This document shows, in pieces, positions 1 to 8,167 of a stretch of DNA of 16,327 nt. The first letter of the stretch is position 1. Every line of letters starts with the position of its first letter. The notes under the pieces are model-generated. The model searched no databases and was not told the DNA's origin. It was given only the letters and a program-made list of their open reading frames with translations. The position numbers and the translations under genes were made by a program. Origin of the DNA: Flavobacteriales bacterium UBA1958 (GTDB taxonomy: Bacteria; Bacteroidota; Bacteroidia; Flavobacteriales_D; Sanyastnellaceae); NCBI GenBank assembly GCA_002336675.1, contig DDEI01000007.1, forward strand, positions 53,245 to 69,571. Reading direction: 5' to 3'.

Positions 1-93
1 CTTGACGATTTACTTTCTAGATGTTTTTATGACACCATTAGGAAGTTGCAGTCTTTAGAGGAGGATGCAGGTGTAGCTGCGGCTTATCAATAG
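1..93 (+). CDS. 3' end of an unidentified gene (5' end outside window)
   Basis: Frame 1 is open from the first base and ends in TAG at 91-93, giving the last 30 residues of a protein (starts LDDLLSRCFYDT, ends DAGVAAAYQ). The residue mix, with amphipathic Leu/Arg/Asp/Glu and an Ala-rich tail, looks like a real coding end and not random AT-rich DNA. No other evidence is available because the rest of the gene lies outside the window. I do not recognise the family. It would converge with the CIA30-domain gene, whose stop is 118 bp further on. The tail is short, so the call is moderate at best. Confidence 0.45.
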   Translation, partial: LDDLLSRCFYDTIRKLQSLEEDAGVAAAYQ

Positions 94-211
94 GTGTTTG
101 AGTTATTTATTAGCGTCGCAATACAGGGGATAAAATACACTCTAGCTTTCAGTAAACTGACTATGAATTATTTCCAACTCTTTTATGTCATTACTTTTAG
201 GTAGTAGATAT
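94..211. other. Convergent intergenic region, no clear feature
   Basis: This 118-bp AT-rich gap lies between two convergent gene ends. It contains a short 5-bp inverted repeat (TCAGT, two bases, ACTGA, around 150-162) without a following T-run. I do not call it a terminator. Confidence 0.4.
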
Positions 212-745
212 TTACTTTACCGATAATACATCTAACTCTAGCCGAAATTTTTCATTTTCCTTGTTGGCTATCAGAAAAGTCATTTCTTCTAGAGAAGTTC
301 CCGAGAAGTTCGGAATATCCAATGTTCTTCCCCTGTAGGTAGGCGTGAAGTCGGAAAATTTAAGCTGAATTTCTTGCCAATCGCCACTGGTAGAAAAGTC
401 TTTCTTGTAAGAATAATAACTATTTACATCATCTTTTACTCTGAATTGGTAACTTTTTCCGTCTCCTTTTAGCTTTAAAACAAAGGAGGAGAAATCAACT
501 AAAGAGGTATCCTTTACTTTATGTCTGACAGATGAAAAACCACCATTATTCTCTAAAGAAACAGAACCGTCAAATAAGCCTGTACCGTTTTTTGTTATCG
601 AAAAGTTTCCTGAAGATCTTCCTCCCATTACAGTATCGTCTACTATTTTCCAATCAGACAGAGAGCAATCGGGTTTGAAGTCGTAAAGAACATTAGGTGC
701 ATACCCCATAAAAATAAGTGCTATAAGTAAAATTATGTGTTTCAC
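212..745 (-). CDS. CIA30 family secreted protein
   Basis: A 177-residue protein with an N-terminal hydrophobic segment (about residues 3-20) that looks like a signal peptide, followed by a CIA30 domain (NADH:ubiquinone oxidoreductase intermediate-associated protein 30 family). The diagnostic block is W32-K-I-V-D-D-T-V-M-G-G-R-S-S-G46. Later aromatic/basic segments (KSYQFRVKDD, GDWQEIQLKFSDF) match the carbohydrate-binding-like beta-sandwich of the family. The eukaryotic member NDUFAF1 helps assemble complex I. Bacterial members have no settled function, and a role in complex I assembly should not be assumed for an exported protein. The start is GTG at 743-745: the preceding in-frame codon is TGA, so no longer form exists. 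It has the same orientation as uvrC but lies 282 bp downstream of it, so it is probably a separate transcript. Confidence 0.85.
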   Translation of the reverse strand: MKHIILLIALIFMGYAPNVLYDFKPDCSLSDWKIVDDTVMGGRSSGNFSITKNGTGLFDGSVSLENNGGFSSVRHKVKDTSLVDFSSFVLKLKGDGKSYQFRVKDDVNSYYSYKKDFSTSGDWQEIQLKFSDFTPTYRGRTLDIPNFSGTSLEEMTFLIANKENEKFRLELDVLSVK

Positions 746-1027
746 TCAACTAAACTAACCATAGAGCTCACTTTAAAACTCACCACAGTATCACTTTTAG
801 GTGTAATAAACCTTCTTAGTCTATGGAAATAAATAGGAGGTTGATTAAATCTTTCATGTACTTGTTTAGTGCCTTTTGTGTTTGAGAACTTCCCTTTTAA
901 TTATTAAAGTTATACTTTACTTAATGTATATCAAGTTACTTAAAATAAGCATATTATTTTATTTTTTAGTAAGTTTTATGGTGATATTTTGGAGACTGTA
1001 AATTCTTAGTTCGGGATGTTACTCGGA
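746..1027. other. AT-rich intergenic region between uvrC and the CIA30 gene
   Basis: This 282-bp gap between two minus-strand genes should contain the uvrC terminator and the CIA30-gene promoter. I found no good TAnnTTTG element on the minus strand and no strong GC stem followed by a T-run. I also see no credible small ORF or RNA gene. An imperfect AT-only dyad (CTTTTAAT / ATTAAAG, around 894-909) is too weak to call. Confidence 0.4.
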
Positions 1028-2833
1028 TTAGCTGTTCTTACTAAAATATATCCAAACCGCACCCGCTAGTTTTTTACTTATTACTTTTTCTAGCTCTTCA
1101 CGTTGTGCCTCTTTTATTTTTTTTACTGATTTAAAATGCTTGAGCAGTTTAGCCTGAGTTTTGGGTCCCACACCTTCCACATTATCCAGTGAGCTATTAA
1201 AAGCATTACTGCTGCGCATATCTCTGTGATGAGAAAGACTGAATCGATGGGCTTCATTTCTCAGGTGCTGGATAAGTTTTAGACTCTCCGATTTCTTACT
1301 GATGTACACCGGGAATGAATCTCCGGGAAAGTAGATTTCCTCTAATCGCTTGGCTATTCCTATCACGGCTAGTTTTCCATAAGCACCACATTCTTTTAGC
1401 GCAGAAATGGCAGAAGAAAGCTGTCCTTTTCCACCATCTATAATAACCAACTGAGGGAGTGATTCTCCCTCTCTAATAAGCCTAGAGTACCTCCTGAAAA
1501 CCACTTCACGCATACTAGCATAATCATCAGGTCCGATTACAGTTTTAATTTTGAATTTTCTATAATCGGTTTTACTTGGTTTAGCATTTTTAAATACCAC
1601 ACATGCACTGGCAGGATTAGTTCCTTGAATATTTGAATTATCGAAACATTCTATGTGTATCGGTAGATCTTGAAGGTGTAAATCTTTTTGGAGTGTGGTT
1701 AAAATTCTATTTTGATGTTCTTCAGGATTTGCGAGTTCTAACTCTTTCTGTTTGTCACGCTTGTAGTATATAGCATTTCTCATGCTAAGATTCATGAGCT
1801 TTTTCTTATCTCCAATCATAGGAATCAGGAACTTCACTCCTGGAATAGCTAAGTTCACTTCTATAGGGGTGTAAATATTTTGAGAAGTGCTTTTATACCT
1901 TTTTCTTATTTCTATAATGGCAAATTCTAGTAGTTCTGAATCGGACTCCTCCAATCTTTTTTTGAGCTCGGTAGTTTGTGTTTGGGTAATGGAGCCGTTA
2001 TTTACTTTCATGTAATTTACGTAGCCACTTTTTAGATCGCTAGAGATCGTAAATACGTCTACATTATGAATCTCTGGGTTGACTATGGTGCTTTTAGTTT
2101 GAAACACTTGAAGCACATCTAGCTTCTTTTTTACTTCAGCCGCTTCTTCAAATTTAAGTTCAACCGCGAGTTCTTCTAGGTTGGCTTTAAGGGTTTTACT
2201 AAGTTTAGAATAGTTTCCTTTTAAGATTTGTCTAATTCCTTGTACACCTCTTTTATAGTGCTCCTCAGACTCTTTTCCTGCGCAGGAGCCCAGGCAGTTT
2301 CCTAAATGATATTCCAGGCACACTTTAAACTTACCAGCGGTTATATTTTCTTCTGAAAGGTTATACTTACAGGTTCTTATTTTATAAAGCTGTTTTATTA
2401 GGTCGAGCACAGCTTTCATGTGCTTCACATTCGCATAGGGACCGAAGTATTCAGAGCCGTCTCTAATCATGACTCTAGTAGGAAAAACTCTAGGGAAACG
2501 CTCTTTTTTAATGACTATCCATGGGTATGTTTTATCATCTTTAAGTTGAATATTATAACGTGGCTGGTGTTTTTTTATAAGGGAGTTTTCGAGCAGCAAC
2601 GCGTCTAATTCAGTTTCTACTACTGTAAATTTTATATCTACAATTTTAGAAACGAGCAGGCGAGTTTTTCTATTCTCATATTTATTTTTATTGAAATAGC
2701 TAGAGACTCTACTTTTAAGGTTTTTGGCCTTTCCCACATAGATGAGTTTTTCTTCTATGTCGAAATGTTTATAGATACCGGGCAACTCAGGTAAGCGTTG
2801 TAATATGGAAGCTATGTGGTCTGATTTTATCAA
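1028..2833 (-). CDS. uvrC: Excinuclease ABC subunit C (UvrC)
   Basis: UvrC makes both incisions flanking a DNA lesion after UvrA/UvrB recognition, in cytoplasmic nucleotide excision repair. The 601-residue protein has every expected part in order. The GIY-YIG nuclease is at about residues 15-95 (G19-I-Y21, Y32-V-G34, K35-A-K37). Four cysteines at C155, C172, C180 and C184 match the cluster-binding Cys set of UvrC. A UVR helix pair that contacts UvrB lies near residues 205-245. The RNase H-like endonuclease domain includes ECFDNSNIQGTNPA and DGGKGQ. The C-terminal helix-hairpin-helix contains VEGVGPKTQAKLLKHF. The length is normal. The start is TTG at 2831-2833: a TGA lies three codons upstream, and the next Met comes after the whole GIY-YIG domain, so TTG is effectively forced. 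It stands alone, with 166 bp separating it from the FKBP gene upstream. Confidence 0.97.
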   Translation of the reverse strand: MIKSDHIASILQRLPELPGIYKHFDIEEKLIYVGKAKNLKSRVSSYFNKNKYENRKTRLLVSKIVDIKFTVVETELDALLLENSLIKKHQPRYNIQLKDDKTYPWIVIKKERFPRVFPTRVMIRDGSEYFGPYANVKHMKAVLDLIKQLYKIRTCKYNLSEENITAGKFKVCLEYHLGNCLGSCAGKESEEHYKRGVQGIRQILKGNYSKLSKTLKANLEELAVELKFEEAAEVKKKLDVLQVFQTKSTIVNPEIHNVDVFTISSDLKSGYVNYMKVNNGSITQTQTTELKKRLEESDSELLEFAIIEIRKRYKSTSQNIYTPIEVNLAIPGVKFLIPMIGDKKKLMNLSMRNAIYYKRDKQKELELANPEEHQNRILTTLQKDLHLQDLPIHIECFDNSNIQGTNPASACVVFKNAKPSKTDYRKFKIKTVIGPDDYASMREVVFRRYSRLIREGESLPQLVIIDGGKGQLSSAISALKECGAYGKLAVIGIAKRLEEIYFPGDSFPVYISKKSESLKLIQHLRNEAHRFSLSHHRDMRSSNAFNSSLDNVEGVGPKTQAKLLKHFKSVKKIKEAQREELEKVISKKLAGAVWIYFSKNS

Positions 2834-2948
2834 CTCAGCTCAAAGGTAAATAGTTCCCTAGCACAATGGTGTTATAAACATAAAATTAATCGTTGGTTAT
2901 TGAATCCGCATCCGATAGTAAAATTTTCTATAGAATGTAGAGCACAAA

Positions 2949-2972
2949 AAAGACCTCTCGAAAGAGGTCTTT
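2949..2972 (-). terminator. Rho-independent terminator of the S1 protein-yaaA-FKBP operon
   Basis: A perfect 10-bp inverted repeat, AAAGACCTCT / AGAGGTCTTT, flanks a 4-nt loop that reads TTCG on the minus strand. It begins 27 bp past the FKBP stop codon. On the minus strand the stem is followed by a run of six T (plus-strand A-run at 2946-2951), so it terminates minus-strand transcription and insulates uvrC from the operon. Confidence 0.88.
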
Positions 2973-2999
2973 AGTATAGTTTTATGAGAGGTATGAGGC

Positions 3000-3680
3000 C
3001 TAATTCACTTTAATAAGCTCTACATTAAATACAAGCGCATCATTTGGCTTAATTACACCCGGTCTTGGATTTGCTCCGTATGCTAGGGCGGGATGAATAT
3101 AAAATTCATAGACAGCACCTTCATTCATTAGTTGTAAACCTTCTGTCCATCCTTTGATCACTTGAGTGACACCAAAAGTTGCTGGTTCTCCTCTCTCAAC
3201 AGAACTGTCAAAAGGTGTTCCGTCGATTAAGGTTCCTGAATAATGAACAGTTACTTTATCTGCAGACGTAGGTTTAGCACCCGTTCCTTTTGTTAAAACT
3301 TTATATTGAAGACCACTTACAGTAGTAATTACACCTTCTTTTTTTTCATTAGTTGCTAAGAAGTCTTCAGCTATTTTAAGGTTGCCAGAATATTTCAATG
3401 ATTTCTTTGTTTCTTGATATCCTTGAACCCTTTTTTGAGCTTCGGTAATATCTATAGCCGCATTTCCTGCGTAGACATCACTTATTCCTCTGGCGATATC
3501 ATCATATGATAATCCGTCAAAATCTTGAGCTTTTAAGTTTTCTCCTATACTCACACCTATCGCGTAACTAACTTCTTTTTCTGTGCCATTATTCGCAGAA
3601 GAACTGCTTTCGTCTTGTGCCATTGTAGAGCAGCCCATAATAGACAAACTAATAAGAGCTGGTAATAAATAATTTTTCAT
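3000..3680 (-). CDS. FKBP-type peptidyl-prolyl cis-trans isomerase, lipoprotein (FkpA/Mip-like)
   Basis: A 226-residue envelope foldase that catalyses cis-trans isomerisation of Xaa-Pro bonds. The signal peptide ends in a lipobox, S13-I-M-G-C17, so C17 should be lipidated. Residues 35-115 form a helical dimerisation-type region as in Mip/FkpA (EVSYAIGVSIGENL, then a helix around ITEAQKRVQGYQETKK). Residues about 120-226 are the FKBP domain, with the expected pocket residues: Y147 in VHYSG, F157-D158 in GTPFDSS, V174-I175 and W178 in VIKGWTEGL, and Y201 in ALAYGA. The usual IPP before the last motif is IHP here. It starts with ATG 6 bp after the yaaA stop and is the last gene of a three-gene operon. 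Bacteroidota genomes carry several such lipoproteins, so I give no symbol. Confidence 0.93.
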   Translation of the reverse strand: MKNYLLPALISLSIMGCSTMAQDESSSSANNGTEKEVSYAIGVSIGENLKAQDFDGLSYDDIARGISDVYAGNAAIDITEAQKRVQGYQETKKSLKYSGNLKIAEDFLATNEKKEGVITTVSGLQYKVLTKGTGAKPTSADKVTVHYSGTLIDGTPFDSSVERGEPATFGVTQVIKGWTEGLQLMNEGAVYEFYIHPALAYGANPRPGVIKPNDALVFNVELIKVN

Positions 3681-3686
3681 GTTTTT

Positions 3687-4439
3687 TTATCTTGTAAATA
3701 CTAATTTATTTTCAGTTGAAAGATTACCATCAAATTGGTAACCCTCTTTGTCAAATTTAATTAAATCTTTTTCATCCGATATTTTTTCCTCGATTATAAA
3801 TTTAGCCATCATTCCTCGGGCTTTTTTTACAAATATCTGAATCATTTTTAATTGACCATTTCTAAAGTCTTTAAATTCAGCAGTGATTACTTTTCTTCCA
3901 AGAGATAAATGAGGAAGAAGGACCTTTGAGTATTCAGCACTGGCTAAATTTATAATAACGTCTTCTATTTTCATTTCAGACTCTAGCTGCGAAGCAATAG
4001 TGCTACCCCAATACTTATATAAGTTTGTTTTGGTTTGATTTATAGACCATTTACTACCCATTTCTAATCTATACGGCTTGATTAGGTCTAAAGGCTTAAG
4101 GATTCCATATAGTCCAGAGAGAATTCTAATCTGTGACTGGGAGTTCTCTAGGTCAGTTTTTCTCCAATTATTGGCATTTAAACCCAAATACACGTCTCCA
4201 TTAAAAGCTAGGATAGCTTCTTTTTGTGGTACGTTTTCCCATTGAGCATAGCGATCCTTATTGAGAGAAGTAAGCGCTTCGCTTAAATGCATCATTTCAC
4301 TTAAACTTTTAGCTGAGATAGCATTAAGTTTTTTAGCTAAACTATCTGCCTCTGACAAAAACACAGGGCTTGAAGATTCTAAAAATAATGCAGGTTTATC
4401 GAAATTAAGTTTCTTCGCTGGAGAAAGAAGAATTTTCAT
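3687..4439 (-). CDS. yaaA: Peroxide stress protein YaaA (UPF0246/DUF328)
   Basis: A 250-residue cytoplasmic protein of the YaaA family. In Escherichia coli, YaaA is induced by OxyR, lowers free intracellular iron during hydrogen peroxide stress and binds DNA. The family signature is clear throughout: MKILLSPAKKLNF at the N-terminus, FNGDVYLGL at residues 79-87, and the most conserved block ILSGLYGILKPLDLIKPYR at about 106-124 followed by LEMGSK. Toward the C-terminus come NLASAEYSKVL and KKARGMMAKFII. The length is close to that of the E. coli protein, and no domain is missing. The ATG at 4437-4439 follows the stop of the S1-domain gene after 4 bp, and the FKBP gene begins 6 bp downstream, so all three are probably one transcript. 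Regulation by peroxide here is not visible in the sequence. Confidence 0.95.
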   Translation of the reverse strand: MKILLSPAKKLNFDKPALFLESSSPVFLSEADSLAKKLNAISAKSLSEMMHLSEALTSLNKDRYAQWENVPQKEAILAFNGDVYLGLNANNWRKTDLENSQSQIRILSGLYGILKPLDLIKPYRLEMGSKWSINQTKTNLYKYWGSTIASQLESEMKIEDVIINLASAEYSKVLLPHLSLGRKVITAEFKDFRNGQLKMIQIFVKKARGMMAKFIIEEKISDEKDLIKFDKEGYQFDGNLSTENKLVFTR

Positions 4440-4443
4440 TTAG

Positions 4444-5349
4444 CTATTTTTTAATTTTTAGACCTCTTTTGGTCATTACTACTAAGTTTTTTTTAGTAAG
4501 GTCTTGAACTGCTTTCTTAAACGTATTCTTAGTCATTTTTAGTCTGAGCTTAATCTCTTCTTCATCGGAATCCTCGGTAAGTCTTACATATTTCATTTCT
4601 TGAACCATAAGTAAAACTTTATGAGACGCATCTTTTATAGATTTTTCTATTGAAGGCTGCATGCTTATTATCAGAGAGCCTTGTCTATTGTCTTCTACAT
4701 ATCCTGTAAATCGAGCTCCCATTTTAATATGAGTGACAGCTTCAGCATCTGTTAAATAACCCCAATACTTGTCTTCTACATTGATTTTAAATCCTCCCTC
4801 AGTTTTTCCAATGATTTGACACTTTACTTCATCCTCATTTTGATAATTATACCCTCTTCTTTCCAAAAATTTTTCTAAATCAAAATCACCATTTAACTTT
4901 CCAGTAAGACCATCTAATCTTAATGTCACGATGTACTTCTTATTTATCTCTGGCTGGATTCCTTCTTCCCTTTTGTGAATAAATAAGTCAGCATCTAATC
5001 CCATGTCTGCAAAAAAGGCAAATGTATTCATTCCTACAATCCTTAAATAAGCAAACTTATTCAGCGCCACTAAAGGCTCTTTCATAGTTCCAGCTATGAC
5101 TCCATCTTTTTTATTGTAAAGGAATACGGAAACCTTAGCACCTTCCTTGAGGAGTTTGTCAGTTTGATTATGTGCCATTGGAATTAAAATAGGTCTAGTT
5201 TCCATAACTATTTCCGGATCCATGGTAAGCTTATTCTTTACTGTTTTTTCTATTTCTTCAGTTGTTCCTGCAGGGTGAGCTAGGTAAACAAAATCTCTAT
5301 CAATTTCAAATATCTCTAACTCGTGCCAGTGACCTAATAAATCCATCAT
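4444..5349 (-). CDS. CvfB/YitL-like S1 RNA-binding protein
   Basis: A 301-residue cytoplasmic protein of the CvfB (YitL) family: tandem S1-like OB domains followed by a winged helix. Staphylococcal CvfB binds RNA and affects virulence gene expression; the role in Bacteroidota is unknown. An N-terminal S1-like unit begins HWHELEIFEIDRDFVYLAHP. A second, with AFFADMGLDADLFIHKREE (residues about 111-129), matches the GAFLDWGL.KDLLVP block of the family. A third spans about 175-230. The C-terminal 45 residues, with EEEIKLRLKMTKNTFKKAV and LVVMTKRGLKIKK, form the winged helix. The first S1 unit seems to carry an extra segment of roughly 25 residues (about 27-54, TTEEIEKTVKNKLTMDPEIV) compared with typical members as I recall them. 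It is the first gene of the operon with yaaA and the FKBP gene. It starts with a tandem ATG-ATG. Confidence 0.88.
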   Translation of the reverse strand: MMDLLGHWHELEIFEIDRDFVYLAHPAGTTEEIEKTVKNKLTMDPEIVMETRPILIPMAHNQTDKLLKEGAKVSVFLYNKKDGVIAGTMKEPLVALNKFAYLRIVGMNTFAFFADMGLDADLFIHKREEGIQPEINKKYIVTLRLDGLTGKLNGDFDLEKFLERRGYNYQNEDEVKCQIIGKTEGGFKINVEDKYWGYLTDAEAVTHIKMGARFTGYVEDNRQGSLIISMQPSIEKSIKDASHKVLLMVQEMKYVRLTEDSDEEEIKLRLKMTKNTFKKAVQDLTKKNLVVMTKRGLKIKK

Positions 5350-5388
5350 ACAAAGGTCTATTATTTCAATTCTTATTCCGAATAAAAA

Positions 5389-5417
5389 TTGTTCTTTTTT
5401 ATTCCTTCATATATTTG
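5389..5417 (+). promoter_or_regulatory. Bacteroidota-type promoter for the T9SS cargo gene
   Basis: TATATTTG at 5410-5417 fits the phylum -7 consensus TAnnTTTG. TTG at 5389-5391, with an 18-bp spacer, fits the -33 element; the usual spacer is about 19-21. The -7 element lies 28 bp before the ATG at 5446, which leaves a short AT-rich leader. The same intergenic region must also drive the divergent S1-protein operon, but no clear minus-strand element is visible there. Confidence 0.6.
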
Positions 5418-5445
5418 AAGCAATCTTAATTTAAAATAGAAATTT

Positions 5446-7332
5446 ATGAAACTGAATGCGTTAATTATCACTCTTTTATTTTCAAGCTTGACTGTCCAAT
5501 CTCAATGTTTAGATGGAGAGATAGAAGTGTTTGTGAATGTTTTCACGGATAACTGGGGATATGAGACTTATTGGCAGTTGGCTAATCAAGGAGAGGCATG
5601 TGAAGATACTCCATTGTATGAAGCTGGAAATATATTGGAAGTATCATGTTTTGGTCCTTCAGATGGTATGCCTGCAACAGGGGGTAATGGGTATGCCAAT
5701 AATGAAGTTTTCATAGAAGGCCCATTTTGTCTAGTTGAGGGGCAAGAATACGATATCATATTTGTAGATGATTATGGTGATGGGGGATTGATTTTCGAGG
5801 TCATTCAGGAGGGTGTCATTACGTCTTACCTCCTGGGTACTGGAGAAGGAAACACATTTACCTTTACTGCTGGAGATTTAACTCCTGCATTTATATTTGG
5901 AGATAGGCCATGTGAAAGTTTTAGCTTAGAAATAGATGGAGCTTCTGTAGTTATAGAAAACGCAGAGGCTACAGCAAGCCCGGGTGAGATCTCTCCTCCT
6001 GACGGATTTTGTGGAGCATATGGACAATGGTGTGATGGTAATGGCCCCTCAAATACAATGTGGGTGACTTTTGTACCAGAGACTGATGGTGCTTTTGAAG
6101 TTTCTTCGTGCAATGAGTTAAATGACTTCGATACTGCTATCGCAGTATACCAAGTAGAAGATTGTTCTGATTTTTCGACTTATACACTGTTATCTAGCAA
6201 TGATGATGCTTATATAGGCTGTTCGGAAGGGTCTTCAGGATATGCGTCTACCTGTTATGTCAGTTGTTTAAATCCTGGTGAGACTTATTATATTCAGTTA
6301 GATGGTTGGGCAGGAACTGTAGGAACTTCAGAAATCACTGTATCAACTTATATAGGCGAACCAGAGGTGGGGAGTTACTTAACTGATGTTCAGTGCGCTA
6401 ATATAAAAGGAGACACTGGTAGCGGAATAGTTCCACAAATAAACGGTTTAGGAATAAATTACTCTGTAGTGTGGGATGGGCCTAATGATTTTACTTCTGA
6501 GGAGCGTACATTAGAAAATGTTCCTGCTGGAAATTATACGTGTGTAATATCGAATGAATGTGGTTATATTTTCACTGAAACATTCACGTTAGAATCGCCT
6601 GAAGTTATAGTTCCTAATTTTACGGGAGAATTGACGTCATGCGAAGAGTTAGAAGACGGTATTATTTTAACTAACATATCTGGTGGGGCAGAGCCATACG
6701 ATGTAGTTTGGTCTGGACCCGAAAGTTTCCAGTCTTTTGAACCTAATTTAGAAAACATAGGTGTAGGAACTTACTTTTTAGAAATAGAAGATGATAATGG
6801 ATGTGATTATCAGTTTCAGTATACTATTTCTGCAGGAAATAGTCTAGAGTTCAGTTTGGGTGCTAATCCAACGCTATGCTTAGATGAAGCCATAGAATTT
6901 ATAGCTCCTTTAGGATTCTTTCTCTATGAATGGCAGGATGGGAGTGAGAACTCTACTTATGTATTTTCGGCAGAGGATAGTGGGGTAGGAGTATTCCCTA
7001 TTATTTTAACGATTTTAGATGATGTAGGATGTACTCATACTGATGTCGTAAATGTGACAGTTGAAAACTGTCTAGGTATTTATGATTACACCAGTGAGGA
7101 TTTCGGTTTGTATCCAAATCCTAGTAGAGGAATGGTAAATTTCCTTCAAACTGAAAGCTCTTTACTTCAAGGCAGAATATTGGTGTTTGATTCTAACGGA
7201 AAAGAAGTGTATAATGCTAATGCTGAACTTGCCAATGCTATTGATTTATCTTTCCTGAGTCAAGGGGTTTACAGCGTCATGATTAAAACGAAAGAAGGTA
7301 CTTTTAAGAATACGCTCGTGATCTCTAAGTAG
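5446..7332 (+). CDS. Large T9SS cargo protein with type A C-terminal sorting domain
   Basis: A 628-residue secreted protein. A signal peptide (about residues 1-19, hydrophobic LIITLLFSSL, then Gln/Ser) is followed by a Cys-containing beta domain (about 20-145) with the segment VFTDNWGYETYWQL and an Asp/Gly-rich turn FVDDYGDGG. Next is a pre-peptidase-like domain (about 155-305) with TMWVTFVPETDGAFEVSSC, FDTAIAVYQ and YYIQLDGWAG. Then come two beta repeats of SprB/PKD style (about 315-390 and 395-465), each with a VVW.GP motif (VVWDGPNDF, VVWSGPESF). The last 74 residues begin LYPNPSRG and end VYSVMIKTKEGTF..TLVISK, a typical type A sorting domain that directs export through the T9SS and is removed at the surface. 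No enzymatic domain is visible, so adhesion or glycan binding is a guess. It has its own promoter. Its stop lies only 4 bp from the stop of the convergent FkbM gene. Confidence 0.9.
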   Translation: MKLNALIITLLFSSLTVQSQCLDGEIEVFVNVFTDNWGYETYWQLANQGEACEDTPLYEAGNILEVSCFGPSDGMPATGGNGYANNEVFIEGPFCLVEGQEYDIIFVDDYGDGGLIFEVIQEGVITSYLLGTGEGNTFTFTAGDLTPAFIFGDRPCESFSLEIDGASVVIENAEATASPGEISPPDGFCGAYGQWCDGNGPSNTMWVTFVPETDGAFEVSSCNELNDFDTAIAVYQVEDCSDFSTYTLLSSNDDAYIGCSEGSSGYASTCYVSCLNPGETYYIQLDGWAGTVGTSEITVSTYIGEPEVGSYLTDVQCANIKGDTGSGIVPQINGLGINYSVVWDGPNDFTSEERTLENVPAGNYTCVISNECGYIFTETFTLESPEVIVPNFTGELTSCEELEDGIILTNISGGAEPYDVVWSGPESFQSFEPNLENIGVGTYFLEIEDDNGCDYQFQYTISAGNSLEFSLGANPTLCLDEAIEFIAPLGFFLYEWQDGSENSTYVFSAEDSGVGVFPIILTILDDVGCTHTDVVNVTVENCLGIYDYTSEDFGLYPNPSRGMVNFLQTESSLLQGRILVFDSNGKEVYNANAELANAIDLSFLSQGVYSVMIKTKEGTFKNTLVISK

Positions 7333-7336
7333 AATT

Positions 7337-8056
7337 TTAGTGGCCTATAAAGTAATACTCGTTTCCACTTTCAAAGTGGTTTTCAAAATCTTGTTTACTT
7401 AAAGAGTCCTTATTGTCTAAATATTCTTCTAGAGAAGATATGGACATGTTGCAACGCTGAGAGAAAAAATCAAAGACTTCAGAGGGGGAAGTGCTGTAAA
7501 AGTCAGCGGCTCCTTTTCCATGTTCGAAAATGACCAGTGGTTTATGGGTTTTCAACGTGTTTATAGCTCCTTCAAGAACTTCTAATTCAGCTCCTTCAAC
7601 GTCTATTTTTATGAGAGCTACTTGACTTATTTTCTCTTCAGATAGCGCTTGGTCTAGCGTTGATATTTCTACTGTAATAGTCTCTAAATCTACTTGCCTG
7701 TTTTGATAATCTCTTTCCTTGAATCCGCTAAAGGCCTCTGCATTTTTTACGTGGGTAAATTCTTTTTGGCCACACTCATTGCTTAAACCAAAGTCTTTAA
7801 TGATTACAGAATTACTATAGTTCTTTTTTAAGGATTTAGCTAAATGTGGAATAGGTTCGAAGCCGATGTGCTTTCCGTTTGGAGCGTACTTGATGAAAAG
7901 ATCTAAGATTTCACCTTTATGACTTCCTACATCTACGCAATTAGATGAGTCGTCTAATTTTCTCTCTAGAATTTTCTCTAAGAGGGCGTCATATTTCTGA
8001 TTCTTAGATATATAAATACCTAATGCAGTAAGACATTTCTTTATGAATTGTTTCAA
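7337..8056 (-). CDS. FkbM family SAM-dependent methyltransferase (first copy)
   Basis: A 239-residue member of the FkbM family, usually O-methyltransferases acting on sugars of surface glycans or on secondary metabolites. Visible motifs are the SAM-binding glycine motif VDVGSHKG (residues 41-48), the acidic ribose-binding strand GFEPIP (65-70) and the family block IKIDVEGAELEVLEGA (149-164), then a strand with PLVIFEHG. The N-terminus is short and basic with no signal peptide, so it is cytoplasmic. The start is TTG at 8054-8056: an in-frame TAA lies two codons upstream and no Met occurs before the end of the catalytic domain, so TTG is the only sensible choice. It is monocistronic, divergent from the lipoprotein/FkbM pair and convergent with the T9SS cargo gene. 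The substrate cannot be told from sequence. Confidence 0.9.
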   Translation of the reverse strand: MKQFIKKCLTALGIYISKNQKYDALLEKILERKLDDSSNCVDVGSHKGEILDLFIKYAPNGKHIGFEPIPHLAKSLKKNYSNSVIIKDFGLSNECGQKEFTHVKNAEAFSGFKERDYQNRQVDLETITVEISTLDQALSEEKISQVALIKIDVEGAELEVLEGAINTLKTHKPLVIFEHGKGAADFYSTSPSEVFDFFSQRCNMSISSLEEYLDNKDSLSKQDFENHFESGNEYYFIGH

Positions 8057-8125
8057 GATTTACTAGAAGTTTGATTATTCAATCGATTTTAAGGCGTTAG
8101 CCGTGAAATCGGTGCAAAGAACTTA

Positions 8126-8133
8126 TATTTTTG
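8126..8133 (+). promoter_or_regulatory. Possible -7 element for the lipoprotein-FkbM pair
   Basis: TATTTTTG fits the Bacteroidota -7 consensus TAnnTTTG and lies 34 bp before the lipoprotein ATG. No convincing TTG stands about 19 bp upstream, so the match rests on one element and is tentative. Confidence 0.4.
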
Positions 8134-8167
8134 ACATTAATGGAATGAAAATTGGAATTTCTTACCT

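Noticed and set aside
2420..2608. Plus-strand open frame inside uvrC
   Set aside because: It lies wholly antisense to the conserved UvrC coding sequence and its translation resembles no family.
2841..2848. Minus-strand TACCTTTG that fits TAnnTTTG just upstream of uvrC
   Set aside because: It would place the transcription start within a few bases of the TTG start codon. The only TTG that could serve as -33 is 15 bp away, too close.
5351..5360. Minus-strand TAGACCTTTG as a promoter for the S1-protein operon
   Set aside because: The spacing inside the element is four bases where two are expected, and it sits almost on the start codon.
5826..6758. Minus-strand open frames inside the T9SS cargo gene
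   Set aside because: They overlap a coding frame with clear domain structure and a sorting signal, and have no recognisable motifs.
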